In this document: one piece after another, positions 39,735-52,282 of the stretch
Numbering within the stretch: position 1 is the first letter of the stretch
Layout: each line of letters starts with the position of its first letter
NCBI GenBank assembly: GCA_013399695.1
Contig: VXAU01001352.1
Span: forward strand, 516,195 to 580,194
Reading direction: 5' to 3'
DNA from: Formicarius rufipectus
Lineage: Eukaryota; Chordata; Aves; Passeriformes; Formicariidae
Length of the DNA stretch: 64,000 nt
The notes under the pieces: model-generated
Told to the model about the DNA's origin: nothing
Databases searched by the model: none
Seen by the model: only the letters and a program-made list of their open reading frames with translations
Position numbers and translations under genes: made by a program

Positions 39735-42259
39735 GTAAAGTGTCTGGAGCCTCAGTCAGCAGCAAAACAGACACACAGACATCTCCCACTCATCATGGCC
39801 TCTCCAGAAACTCCTTCTGCTTCATCCTTTTCAATAACAGAATTTACTTCTGTCATACCTAGTGCATCACTGCATACTATATGTGTAGTTATTAATAATG
39901 TCATATTACATAGTTTCCTTATACAGTCAAGGATTATCTGGTTATTCTTTTTCTTTTCAAGGTCAATATAGGGCCAACTGAGACATTTGCTGCAGGAAAA
40001 CTGTAAGAGGAATATGAGACAGGGGAGACCCTTCTGGCCTGTAACTTTCAGTACCTTGGTTAGTGGTGGTCATCAAGTAGATTGAGGGTTTAAATGATTT
40101 GGAACATAGAGGGAAAACAAGGAAAAATACAAAATCTTGATAGTCGTCCTCACTGGCAAATCAGGTATGATTATGCATGTTTGCATAGGCAGAAAGTATT
40201 TTAAGGGAATTATTCCTCAGTGTAAGGCAGCAGGTAGTTCATAGATTTAAGTGCGGGTTCAGTGACCACACTGATATCCAAGAGATTTCTGTACTTCTTT
40301 TCATAGTACTCTAAAGTCAAATTCAATAGTTTTGCTTTTCTTTTTTTGCCTACATCTGTAGAGCAAGAAATTGTGGTCCCACACTTTTCACTCTGAAAGA
40401 GACAAAATTAAGGATGGAAAATATATCAAAAGTGGTCACCAAAGAAGTCCTTATAAAAATGTCCCTCACTAAATGTTCAGCTTAACATTCCTATTGCTGG
40501 TAGCTCTTTTTTGCACAGGTAGGAGCTTGTTGTAGACTGCTGAGAATCCCAGGCCACCCTGAACTCCAAACCAACGATTTCATCTATTTTTTTATTTTTT
40601 CAAATTTTAAAGTAGAGAACCAATGGCTCTCTAAGGTGACTCTGGTAAACATTTCACATCCAAATGGTTACATGCTTTTCCCCACCCTATCCTCTGTGGT
40701 ATCTAGCAGAGGCATCTTCCAAAGCACTTGTCATGTGTCTAACCCCTTTCTTCAGTGGGAACATGCTTGCACTACTGGCAAGTGTTTTTGCAATTGTTGT
40801 GTGTTTGTGGTTTCAAACAAAGTGGGATGTATGGGAGGGCTCTGTCCCCCACCACAGGAACGCTTGACAATGGAACAAGAAACTCAGAAGTTTACATTTG
40901 GGTTCCTGAAGGTGTGTGGGGTGGAGTATTTTGGTCCCCTGAAGAGATTAGATCTTTCCCTCCTTTATGGGGAAAGCTCTCAAAACTCATTAACAATCCT
41001 GGGATCCCATTTGAAACTCATGGAATTTAGGAAAAAAAAAAAAANAGGATAGAGGACCTGATATATTCTCACCTTCAGAACAACTCATGTTCTGAATCCT
41101 ACAACAAACTGACTACTTAGGCCATGTGTGCCAGTAGTGTCAGCGGGCAGAGAAGGGCAGAGGTGTGACCACCTTCTGCACAGCTTGTGGCACGGGGTTC
41201 ACATCAAGGGGCAAACTGCTGAGAGCTGCAGTTTCTGACCGAGCAGGGCTGCAAGGCACAAAGCTCTGGTTTGCTGTAACACGCTGTATGAAACCAGCTC
41301 AGTCAACCTCTTCACTCATGTGCAGTGACCAGCTGGCAGAGACCATCAGCCTGCAGAGAACTGGCTCTGTGCAGGAGCCAAAGAAGTTCCCCACTAGGCT
41401 GGTCTGCCCACCAGTGCTGTGGAGGTAGAAAACATTATTTGGCCTAGACCAGTTTCACAGGGTTGAGCCTCTTCCTCTTACACAGAGTCTTGAGGTCCCC
41501 AAGGTTGCAGGAAGGGCCACCAAACAACATGATCTCCTTACCTTGGGTCAGTCTCTGTTGGAGCTTGCTGAGGATGGTACTTTCAATTGGGGAAGGGATT
41601 AAAAAAAGGTAGTGCATATACTACATGAAAAAATAGTACATGTTATCATTTTTATAGGAACCACAGAAAATTATTTCTATGGATTTGTGCTCCCTCTACT
41701 GGCTCTTCTGGTTTTACTGAAGGAAGCCAGAGGAAATTAATTTCAGTGGGCGCAGAAAAGATGTTTGAGATCTAAATTCCTCTTAGGAATAATGCTGATG
41801 GACAGTGAAAAGCTATTGAGCTAGCACTGTATAAACTATTCTAACATTTGAAAAGCAAATAGATTTACACAAAGTTTAAGGAGATCCTGAATTTATTTTA
41901 TTGCCTGGGTAAAGATTTAGCCTAACTATAGTGTTTGGCTAATGATGCCATATTTAGTCATAAAGTTTAAAATCTCATTTTCAGAAGAATTGAGCAAGTT
42001 ATTAAACCCAGAGGGCTCAGCAGGGATTCAAACCATTTTTGAGAGTGATGTCACATAGCATTTAGTGCCTTACAACTTCAGGAAAGCAGCTTCTGCATGG
42101 GGAAAGACTACAACACTTGTTTGAGAAAAGTTTTTAGAAAGTCATGGAGAAATAAATGCAGGAAATAAATAATGTAGCAAAAACGTCCCCGTTACAGATG
42201 ATCCTACTTTAACTCTCAACTTGAAAATTAAGTACTGCAGGAGACAAAGAGGGACTTGC

Positions 42260-42420
42260 AAGCAATAATAGTGCTTGTTAGCTGAGTCACAGTAATTGCA
42301 CCTTTGCAAACTGTTTCAATTACTAAGTAATTCGCGCTCCTGCTCACTTTGTCCTGATAACTGAAGACTTAAATGCCTCAGTTACAGGTTTTAGTCAGCT
42401 TTGCTTAAGTAGACTGCATG
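42260..42420. promoter_or_regulatory. Candidate conserved non-coding element
   Basis: It contains TTAGCTGAGTCACAG (AP-1/MAF-like), AGTAATTGCACCTTTGCAAA (homeodomain- and C/EBP-like), CAATTACTAAGTAATTCGCG (paired TAAT-type cores in opposite orientation) and TGCTTAAGTAG (NKX-like). The sites are clustered and non-repetitive. The enhancer call is inference. Confidence 0.3.
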
Positions 42421-45400
42421 TGTTATTTATTCATACAACTTTTTCAGACCTGACAGGCTAAAACCTCAGTGTCTCCTCATGGAAATGAGTTCATAGATTA
42501 CTTACACGGAGTATCAAGCAGTGCTTTTTTTCCCTTCTGTACTATAAATAGGTTGCTTTTTAATGTACACAAGCAAGTCTGTTGTAGTTCTATTCCTCTC
42601 ATCTTTAAGTATAAATAGAAGGTTTTGATTTATGTTCTTTAAACTACTCATAGGAGGGATTGCCCCTCTTCAAATTACACTGAGTAGGTAAATCTTCAGG
42701 TTTTTTACTATTTTGCAAGATTTTGCTAATCTAAGCAGCAGCAGCATCTGTGCACACACCAAGAATTCTCCTGGAAACAGCAGTGACTTTCTAGTCAGCT
42801 ATTTGCACTCTTGTTTTAGTCTGTATCCTCTTTATCTCTGTTCATCAACAAATTTTTCTTTGCCTTTTATACTTTTTACTGCCCAACTCCCAAATATTTA
42901 AAAATTGGTATAAATCCTTTGTTCTTTACTTGTAGTCTTTTCTAAAATATGATGACTTATTCCCTAATTTTATGTTGCTTGCTTTGTGTCCCATAATAGA
43001 AGAGTACCTTGTAACCTTAACTTCTGCACTTCCTCCATGCCTCTCAAGAGGGATTTTGTCAAAATGCAGGTTGTATGGCTAAATGCACATTGTTTTCAAG
43101 AGCAGAGAAGCGTGTTGTAGCAACTTGTTAGCATTGTTGTCTCCTATCAGATGTTAAAACTTTGTTTCAAAGTATTCTTTCATATTATTAACAACACAAT
43201 GTTAACACCAGTAGAACTGAGAGAAGAACCAGACATTTCAGTCCTATGAAATTTAGGAAAGGATTCACCTTGCTTGACTCAGAGTAGTTGGGTGTCTGGT
43301 GTAAACCAGTTAACTGGATTCTCTGTATATACATAGACAAGGAGACATATGCATGTCCACTGGGTGACTCAAGCTGTCAAAATAGAATCATTTTCAGATA
43401 GGTGGCATCTCTCATAGTTATCTTAAGGTATCTGTTGTCTCCACTGACATGAGGGGAGGCTAAGGTAGCTCTTTTGGTATCATCAGTTAACTCCTAGGTG
43501 AGTTAAATTAGGTGAGAAGAATCCAGCTGCCACTGATCACTGGGATTCAAAACACATTCTTGTTCATGAATTCCCTAAACAGCTTTCCTGCTAATTGGTG
43601 TTTTCATAACTATTTGCTTGCCCATGCAGAAGCACCTTCTACACATTCTCTTGTTCTGCAGAGTACCTCATAAGGAGGGTTCCCTTCTCACTGCTGCCTT
43701 CTGGCTCTTTCCTTCTGCATACCGCTTCATTAAACCAGGCCTGTAGTCCCAGTTGTCCTTAGTCTTGTTTTACCTACACTGCCTGCCAGAACTCTTCATA
43801 TTTCATAGCGTTTTATAACACAACCAGCTTTGGGCTTCTGCCAGCTCCAATGTAGTAAAACGAACCACGAGGCAGCATTTTCTTACACCCTCAGTTCCCC
43901 ACCCTTGTCATTGCCTGTCATGCTCCAGATCATCTGTTGAGAAGACAGATGGGCCTGTGGTGATTCTTGGGCATTTATTTTCAAATTTCGTGCTAGACAT
44001 TGTCTTTCTGCAGTCTTAACCTGCCACATGCACCATCCTGTCACAACTCCGTGCAGTCCTTTGCTACCCTCTCCCATTCACATCCAACCAGCTCTCCATT
44101 GTTTCCTCTCTGTGATGCTCTCATTGCTTTGATGCCATCAAGTTTTAAGAGAATGGCATTTTTCTTGCTCTGTTTCAGTATAGTCACTAAACTGTGTTGT
44201 CTCAATATGACTTTGTTTTGGCTTTGGTTTTGTCATATGACTTTCAGTGATGAGAGTGACAGTTTTTCTTGCTCCTTGATCTTTTCTTTTACCATCATCA
44301 TTGCATAATTCTACTTCATCTGTGGACAAATTACTGGAGTTTTGAAAGTCAGGATTACTTCACTATTTGCTAGTGCAAAGGACTACACCAGATTTTCCAT
44401 GCCACAGCACAACACTTGTATTTACATTTCTTCCTGCCCAGTTTTCTTTGTGGTACCAGCACTTGTAGGAGCAGGATATCTCAAAAAAGTCAGTCACCAC
44501 AGCAAATCATTGGGAATAGGAAGACATCCCTGCACTATCAGTGTCATTCTAAGCAACTCAGGCATAGAAAGTGTAAAACACTGTTCACTGTAGGAATATT
44601 AGTGTTATCTTGAGTTATGCACTTATACATTTAAGACGGTTACTGTGATATTATTGCAATATCTGCATTATTAATTAACCATTATTCTATAATCAGTGAT
44701 TATAATTAGTGTATTGGTAGTAATACTGCTGTTATATTAACATTGTATCCCTATCCTTCCTGATAGGGGTCAAAAAGATGACTGATTCACCTAATTTGCA
44801 TATAAATGATATCTTCTACACAAGTCCAGCTGTATCCTCAACCTCACTTAGCAAGTTGAAAGACCTTTGGTTACAAGATACTTTGAAGGCACTGAAAGGC
44901 TTGGAAAAAATGTCAGCAGATGCTGTCAAAGTCCTACCCCCGGTTATGGCCACAGCACATCAGCTCTTCTTTGCACTCTGAGCTGAGCATGTGCACAGCC
45001 TGGGTGAACATGAAGACCTTTTAGATGCCAGTTCCCAAATGTACCTGTCCTGTTGGTCTAAGCAGTGTGGATAGACAGCTCTTATACTATTATGTTCTGT
45101 GCTACGTTATATTATACTGAGAGAGGAGATGCTTATTAAGTATCAAACAACTCTCATCTGCAGATTCCTATATTCACATACTTGGATGTATCTGAGTAAG
45201 CTAAACTAGGGTGATGGGGTATAGTATTTGTGAAATATTCTGGCAGAGTTGACTATGAAAGTGATTTGGCATGAAGGGTGTGGATATGTGTATTCTCTTG
45301 TGCTCTCCATTTGCTGGAAGATTTAGGGAAATACCTTTGAAGCCAACGCCCGGTCATGCAGTATGAGTAGGTTTGAAGACAGACTTCATCTGCCATGGTG

Positions 45401-45857
45401 CTCTGGAATCATGCAGTGGCCTCGGAATGCCACTACTCTTTCTCAAAAACAAATATATGATGTTTTAGGAAATGCTTTAGTAAAAGTAAACGGGGCAGAT
45501 GACTCCGTTCATAGGAAAAAATGGGAGCATAAAACACTTAAACTACTACTTCTGAAAGGCATTATCCTGGAATTTCCAAGTGTTTGGGAATGTCTTTTCA
45601 CATCAAGATATTTATTTTTCAGCATGGACTTTAATCTTTACTAGGGCTGATGTCCATATTTCCCAGGAAGAACTAGCTGATGTGAGAAAAAATTGAAAAT
45701 CTTTATATCATAAAGGGGATTGTTTAAAATTTATTTCTTGGTCTTTGTACCACTCCGCTTAGTTTCATCTCTTCTGCCCTTTTTGTTATATTTGTCTTTT
45801 TCACCTCTGACTTCTCTAATCTGTTGTGTTTCCTCATCTCTCAGATTTCCTTTTCAC

Positions 45858-46150
45858 TGAATCATAGTGAAATAAGACTGGAAAGGACCTGAAGAGGTCA
45901 TGCAGTCCATCTCCTCCCCCTAGGCAGGATCAACTGTCCCTATATTATTCTTGACAGATGTTTGTCTAACCTGTTCTTAAAAATCTTTGGTGATGGAGGT
46001 TTCCTGACAACCCTATGTAACCCAGGCCACTGTCCTTAGCATCCAAATGGTCTTCCTGATGCCTGACCTGAGCCTCTCTTACTGCAGTTTAAACTCATTA
46101 CTCTCCTCTCCTTTTCATTAAGTCTGTATTTTGCCCTTGTTTGTCCAGAC
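45858..46150 (-). mobile_element. Ancient CR1-type LINE 3' fragment
   Basis: On the plus strand it shows a decayed version of the antisense CR1 3' end: GAATCATAGTGAAATAAGAC, GGAAAGGACCTGAAGAGGTC, ATGCAGTCCATCTCC, then the conserved TTGTCTAACCTGTTCTTAAA and a block leading to CTGCAGTTTAAACTCATTAC. The divergence from the consensus is much greater than in the 22.6 or 33.4 kb copies, so the insertion is old. Confidence 0.75.
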
Positions 46151-47589
46151 TGTCTGTAAAACCAAGTGGCAGTTCTGTTATGATGCAGGGCAATATTCTG
46201 TCAAAACTTTTCTTTATTTCCCCTTACTTTCCCTTTCCTTATCTTATGCAAAATACCTTGTTACTGAGGTGCAACTTTCTGGATGCAGGGAACAACATCC
46301 TTGATCTTATAACACCTTTAGAACAGAACTCCAGTCAACCACCCCAGGAATATCCAACATACAAAATTTAAAACCAAAATTCAGTCTTACAGATCTAATT
46401 TATTCTTTGTCTCTCCAATTATCAGTCAGTACTACCTTCAGTGTTGGCAGCAGCACATAAAACTGATGTAAAAGAAATAAGAATCAGGCCCTTTGCAGTT
46501 TTCAGTTCATTCTTATAAAGTATCATGATGCACTTTATGCTTCTCATATTCACCTCATTCCTCAAGCAGGAGTGTGCATACACACATCCCTGCCAGATAC
46601 TGATCAGTGTTGCATACAGTCATCATTTTGGCACGTCTGCTATATCCACCTCCTCAGAATGGCACTTACAGCAACTGCTTCTGTAATTTCTGTGCCTCCC
46701 TCTGTCTTTGGATGGAAAATGCACAACAGTCATAAATATAATTCCTATCATATGTACGTGTCCAAAATTGGGAAAAGTCAGCTATTGCAAGTTCAAATTG
46801 ATTCTGTCATCTAGAATCTAATTCATAATCTAATCATTGCCTCTCCTTAAGGCTATTTCTGGAGTGGAAATTATAGTGGATGAAAAGAGAGAGAGTATTT
46901 TAATGCAATTTCATGACATAGATAACTATCATTGTTGTTTAAGCAGGACATTTACAGCTTAACCATCATGTCTGTAAAGCAGGGGGGGTGCTGGAAATTA
47001 TGTAGGGAGTTAAAAATTGAATCCTCCCTCAGTCTCTGGTCAGGCCTTAAGGTGACTCTTCAGCCTCTTCAACCCAATTGCTCACTTCTCCCTCACGAGC
47101 AGTGAGTTAGAAACCAAGGATCTGTAAACACCCCTTACATGTTGCTATTGCACCTGAGGTCACTGTATATCCAGATTTCACCAGCCATATTCCTTTTTGC
47201 CCAGCTAAATTTTTGAGAATTTCTTATATTTGTTTAAAGGTTTCTGGACTTTCAAGAAGAAAACTGCCAAGCTTCTGCATATCCCAATTATGTCAAAAAT
47301 ATGTTTGCAAATGCCTTGTATGATATATGTACAGAGAATCAAACCCTTCCTAAGATGAACCATCATGCTGTGCATGTGCTCTGACCATGCCCATGCCTTG
47401 CTTGCACAATTGGAGAAGCTCCCTCTCATTGTGGAGCTTCCTGGATGCTTCAGATTAATTGTGCCCATGCTCAGCAGTTCAGCTGTTCAGGGACTGTGTG
47501 TGCAGCGTGGGTAGGAAATGTTGGATTTGCCATCTCTCACAGTAATACCAATGGGAAATGGTTTAGTATCATAAAAAAGGTATGGGTGG

Positions 47590-48760
47590 GAGGTCAAGGT
47601 TCAAGAGGTTATCCAGTCCGCTCTGTTGTTCTCAGGTGAAGTATTTATTCCAGTTTTTAGCTAACTTGCTCTTAAGCACTCTCACAGGAACACGCAGATT
47701 CCACCAGCACTCTATGCCACTGCTCCACTGCCATGTTAGACAGCTTTTCCCAGCAACTAATTTGAACTTTCCAGGTTACTGTTCCTCATTATCTCCACTA
47801 TAAAATATAAGACAGAATAATTGTCTCCTCTTTTTGTTAGCTCTGCCTGTATTCAAAGCAGGCATTGTATCCCACTTGGTCCTCCCTTCTTTAGTTTTAA
47901 CATGGCCAGTTAATTTCAAGTCCCTTCATAAACCTCAGGAAACTCCCAGGCATTCATCCACACTAATTGTTCTCCTCTGTCTGGTCCAGATTTTCCTGAG
48001 GTCTGGCACCAAGCTGTGGACATGGCATTCCCCTCTCCAGAGGTCTTTGCAGTGCTTAGTAGAAAAGATGAACTTCACATGCACTGCAAACATCACTCAC
48101 ATAGCTTGGTATGGGAACTGCCTTCACTTTTGTAACACCCCAGGATTGCAGGTGGCATGTTCAAACTGACAGGGACATTTTGATTCCTAATCCTGTAATC
48201 CAGCCTGTTAAAATTCCCTCCCAGCATGTCATCAGCATGGAAATTTGCTAAAGATATTCTCTGCTCCATCACCCAGGTCATTAAGAAAACATGGAGTGGT
48301 GCGGAATGACGACAGCCAAGCACCATGTGTGCACTCCTCTCTTTCACACACATCTACCTTCTCAGTTTTGTTTTCCAGCTACTTTTGCATTCATTCCGCA
48401 GCAATTGCACCTAAACTATGTTTCCTTGGGCTATAAAGAATGTCACACGAGGGAGTGTCGAGACACTTGTAAAGTCAAACCACCTACTGCTTTTTCCCTG
48501 TCCGTGAGGCCAATTACCCTGTCTTAGAGGGAGATCAGATTGGTTTGACACAGTTTGTTCCTAACAATCCATGTTGTCTGCTCCTGCCTTGTTTTCTTGC
48601 GAGTGCTTACAAATTGTTTGATTATTTTCTTGGGTACTTTTCCACGGCTGAAGTTTAGTTGGCTGGGCTATAATTTGGCAGATCTTTCTCTTTAGAGATT
48701 GCTGCTGCATTTGCTCCTCCATCCTCATAGATAAGTACTAACATCTTTAAGACTGTTCCA
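47590..48760 (-). mobile_element. Ancient CR1-type LINE, longer fragment reaching reverse-transcriptase region
   Basis: This heavily decayed antisense CR1 copy is about 1.2 kb. Recognisable blocks in order on the plus strand are GGTTATCCAGTCCGCTCTG, the TAACTTGCTCTTAAG and TTAGACAGCTTTTCCCAGC 3' blocks, a GTCTGGCACCAAGCTGTGG block, and GTCTTTGCAGTGCTTAGTAG. Further on come the reverse-transcriptase-proximal blocks GAGATCAGATTGGTTTGAC, CAATCCATGTTGTCTGCTCC and GGCTGGGCTATAATTTGGC. Many substitutions and indels break every frame. The exact 5' boundary is uncertain. Confidence 0.7.
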
Positions 48761-50728
48761 CATAGTGTGAAAGCATCTAACTCATCTAAATACAGTACTT
48801 ATCTTCCCTCACCAAGGCTGAAATCTTTAGTTTTTCCAGAGATTCCCTCAGACAACAGTCCAAGACCCCAAATGCCTGCATGTTTCTGAAAGCTGCAGCC
48901 TGGCTGTGCTGTGGGTGTAATGGATGAGCAGAGAGTCCATCTCTGCAGCATCTACAGGAGGCCAGTCCTCCTAAAGGGATGTTTCCCTAGGAGAAGATAC
49001 TATAAAAGTAGATATTCAGGGCTGGGAATTCTCTATAGATAAAATCCAGTCCTTGGAGAAATATTTTTAAGATGCCCAGTGCTTTCACAAGTCTGAAATC
49101 TGGAAGCCTTTCATTCAGCTCCTCAGCTATTATCCCCTTCATAAAGTACCAGTTATATTTTTTCAAATGTGCTTGATCAAAAAAAAAATAAATAAATCCT
49201 TAAGATAATAAAATCCTTTTGTTTATTGATCCCCAAGGAAGTCAGAATGGGATAAAACTAATAAATAATTATCATTATTTTTAAAGGGTAAATCAAAGTT
49301 TCTTGCTTCATCTTCTGTTATGTCATTCCATGTGGAAGGTGGAAAAAGAAGTTGTAATTTTTTCCATTCTTAGACAGACTGTAACAGAAATACTGTTATT
49401 AACATAGTTCATACCTATTCCACAGGAACGTGTCATCTTGAATGTGAACAGATACCTTTATCTACAGTGCTGTACAATTTGTTGCCTACTTAGCTTCAGT
49501 CATTTCTGTATGCTGGGAGCATAATACATATAATTTTACTGTTACTCCTTTTCTAAAGTAATTTTTTCAGTTAGACATCAAAAAACTCATACTCCTTAAC
49601 AGTCAAGACATAGGTTTGAATTTCTGACTTCAAGCAAGGCCTTTATCTTGTCCCCTTCTAGAAAGTACAGATAACAGCTACTGCTGAAAAGTGAAGCCTT
49701 TCAGGATATTTTTATGATCTTTTTTGATCACTTCCAAGAGTCAATATAAAATAAAGGTATAATAAGTAGTGGTCAGCAGGGTATATCAGAACATATTACT
49801 GTATTCTTATACTCTGAAAGGGCTTTCCTGGACTGCTGGAATCCATTTCAGAATTGTAAGGTCCATTGTGTACCTTCATTCTGTAGAGAGACTGTCCTTG
49901 CAATTTAATATGAAAATCAGTACCAGGGAATGTTCCTATTTTTCAATCCCACATGAAAGGATGTTATAGGCAGAATGGATTAATGGTCCTTTCCTTTGCC
50001 TCAGTCAACAACCAAAGACTACACTCCTGTAAAATTTGTAAAAAATAATTTTAGAAAGTCAGATTCATGTACCACAGTGTGTCATTTTGCATCTCTCACA
50101 CTCACTAGATTCTTCAGGTGTGTCTTACTGGGTGCAGTCCTGATGTGAGTGGGGCTCAGAAATTTCCCTGTATGTTTTAGTCAAGGACAGTTTATCCACT
50201 GAAAAATAAGAGTTCATCATTTTCATTTGTTTGCTAGACCTGATGTCATGAAACAAATGATTCCTTCCTGTAGGAAAGGGATTTTGCCCTGGTTTGTTTC
50301 CTCTTCCCCATTCCCATTCTTCTTGGCTCTGGTCCTGCAGTATGACAGGACCACTCTGAAACAATGGTGATTTATATGAGAATCCACGTAGGGAATAAAA
50401 GTCTAACTTCATGAGTCAGAAAACAGGTAAGCTCACATATGTAATAACTCAGAATGCTGCTGTGAATGTCATAGGTCTCTTATCACCAATTTCAAAAAGC
50501 ACATTTAGCTTCTAATTAGATTAAGTATCCAGTTAAAGTGAGTAAAACTCGAAAGACAACATTCAAAGCAGCTCAGATTGCTCCTGCTGTAACACCGGAA
50601 CAAAGCCCATGGTGTTTAGTGCTCCTGTGTGATTTGTTCCCCAGAAGTAGGTGGGTGAGATGGTGCATTGAAAAGTTTCTGTGACTGCTTCACTTTCTAA
50701 ATACCTATTTTTACATTTTAACATATAG

Positions 50729-50897
50729 CTCCATCAGCCCTCCCAGACGCAAGTGGGACAAGCAGCCTCCCAGTCCAATCTCCTGCATTTGGCTCACAGT
50801 CAAGCATCTATGTCTCAAAGCCCAGTGCGTCAGGCTTCCTCTTCTTCCTCCTCATCCTCCTCCTCTTCAGCTTTGAGTGTTGGCCAGTTAGTCAGCA
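50729..50897 (+). CDS. POU6F2: POU6F2 internal exon C (Ser-rich linker)
   Basis: This 169-base exon enters in phase 0 and leaves in phase 1. The acceptor ACATATAG has a weak pyrimidine tract interrupted by A residues, and the donor is GCA|GTAAGT. It encodes LHQPSQTQVGQAASQSNLLH, LAHSQASMSQSPVRQ, then A followed by 11 serines written with mixed TCC, TCT and TCA codons, and ends ALSVGQLVS plus the first base of an Asn codon. This is the Gln/Ser-rich linker just N-terminal to the POU-specific domain. Such linkers are usually disordered and open to phosphorylation, which is inference here. The mixed serine codons argue that tract length is held by selection rather than by recent slippage. Confidence 0.93.
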
Positions 50898-52255
50898 GTA
50901 AGTATTGCTCCCTGGCTCTCCTTAATTCTCCCCTCTGTTTGTCCTCCTCACTGCTGAGTTTCCCCATCTGCTTTCCCTCCTTTTGTTTTGTGAAATACAG
51001 TAGATTGTATGTTGCTAAGTAGAGTGACTCTCACCGGTGAGAACTTCTCAGTGCTGTCACGGATGGGCCTTAAGGTAAACACGCCCTGAGAAATTGTAAT
51101 CAATGCTGAAAATGGTCATAAAAATGGTACAAGCCATTAATTACCTGATGAGGGCAATTCTTATAACTGAAATGTAGTTTACGGTTTTTTGAAATTAGAA
51201 GGTTTTGAATCAGTCCATGTAATGAAATACATTTCTCAGAACTTGGTGGGCAAACAGATCCTCCTACTTTTGGTGAAGCTGCTTGTCTGTTTGCTTAGCT
51301 GATACAGCGAACCATTTTACAGACTCTGATATGACACAAATCTAGAGTAAGAGACTTTTCTTGCCAGGAAAAGCTTGCACAATTTAAACAAGAAAGAGCT
51401 GGAACACGTTGGGGTAAGAGAGAAGCATGCTGCAGTGAAGGAACTCCCCCTCAGTGTTAGGATTATAGCAGCTTCTTCATCATCCACAGATCAGAGTCTT
51501 TGCTATTACTTTATCAGCATTAATTTTGGCCTTTACACAGCCAAAACAACAGGTTGAAAATGTACATACGAGACATTAACAGGTTTTTCACATCTGCAGA
51601 AATCTGAGTGATTTGGGTGACCTTGTTCAGTGATACTCAAACACTATAGTTCATGCCATATTGGTAATGTAAATTATGTGACTGATACAAGTTTATGAAG
51701 GGCTTAGAGAAGCTGTCATGCAAGGAAAGATGTGAAAAAACCTTGGTAAGATTATTCCAGAGATTGTTTGCATGGGGAAATAACTGGTAGAGCTATAGTG
51801 GTAAAATTATGCTGATAGAACTCCCGGTGTGAATACTTTTAGTCTGGAATAAAAATATCTGCATATAGATGCAGATATAATTATAGTGATATAAGTATAC
51901 TGCTATTGCTCTGTCAGCACATTTTCTCATGTCGACCTGCTTGTAGGAGGAAGACAAATAAGAGGCTTTGTGTTAAAAATACATAAAATTTACCCCTTAC
52001 GTGGGAAAATTGAGTAAAATAGCTGGTACAAAGTTATTTTTCATGGGCCAGTCCAGAAAAGACTCTCTTGTGGACATTCTTACTTAAAATACAAACAACA
52101 TGAAAGAAGCCTTTTTAAGTTTGCACAATAAATCCATCAAAAGTTAGGAGGTGCTAGATAAATAGTTGTTTGTACAACTGTATGCAAGTCCTCTTAAAAC
52201 ATGTATTTTATTATTTATGTAACAATATATTGTTGTGATTAAAATCATGCAATCA

Positions 52256-52282
52256 TTTTTTTTTTCCTTTTTTTTTTTTTTT
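52256..52282. repeat. T-rich tract
   Basis: T runs interrupted once by CC; simple repeat. Confidence 0.9.

Larger units (their letters stand above)
39735..50728 (+). other. POU6F2: POU6F2 intron between exons B and C (11 kb)
   Basis: The GTAAAG donor follows 39734 and the CATATAG acceptor precedes 50729. The intron contains two old antisense CR1 relics (45858-46150 and 47590-48760), an A run with a single N at 41045, and a candidate regulatory stretch near 42260-42420. The 41100-41590 region is GC-richer than its surroundings and carries short protein-like frames on both strands that I could not assign. No other exon was recognised. Confidence 0.85.

Noticed and set aside
40636..41052. Plus-strand open frame of 138 codons
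   Set aside because: No domain and it runs into an A tract with an N; likely chance.
41450..41590. Minus-strand protein-like frame (contains FGGPSCNLGDLKTLC) as a possible retropseudogene
   Set aside because: Only about 50 codons, no family recognised, no poly(A) tail or flanking duplication. Too weak to annotate.
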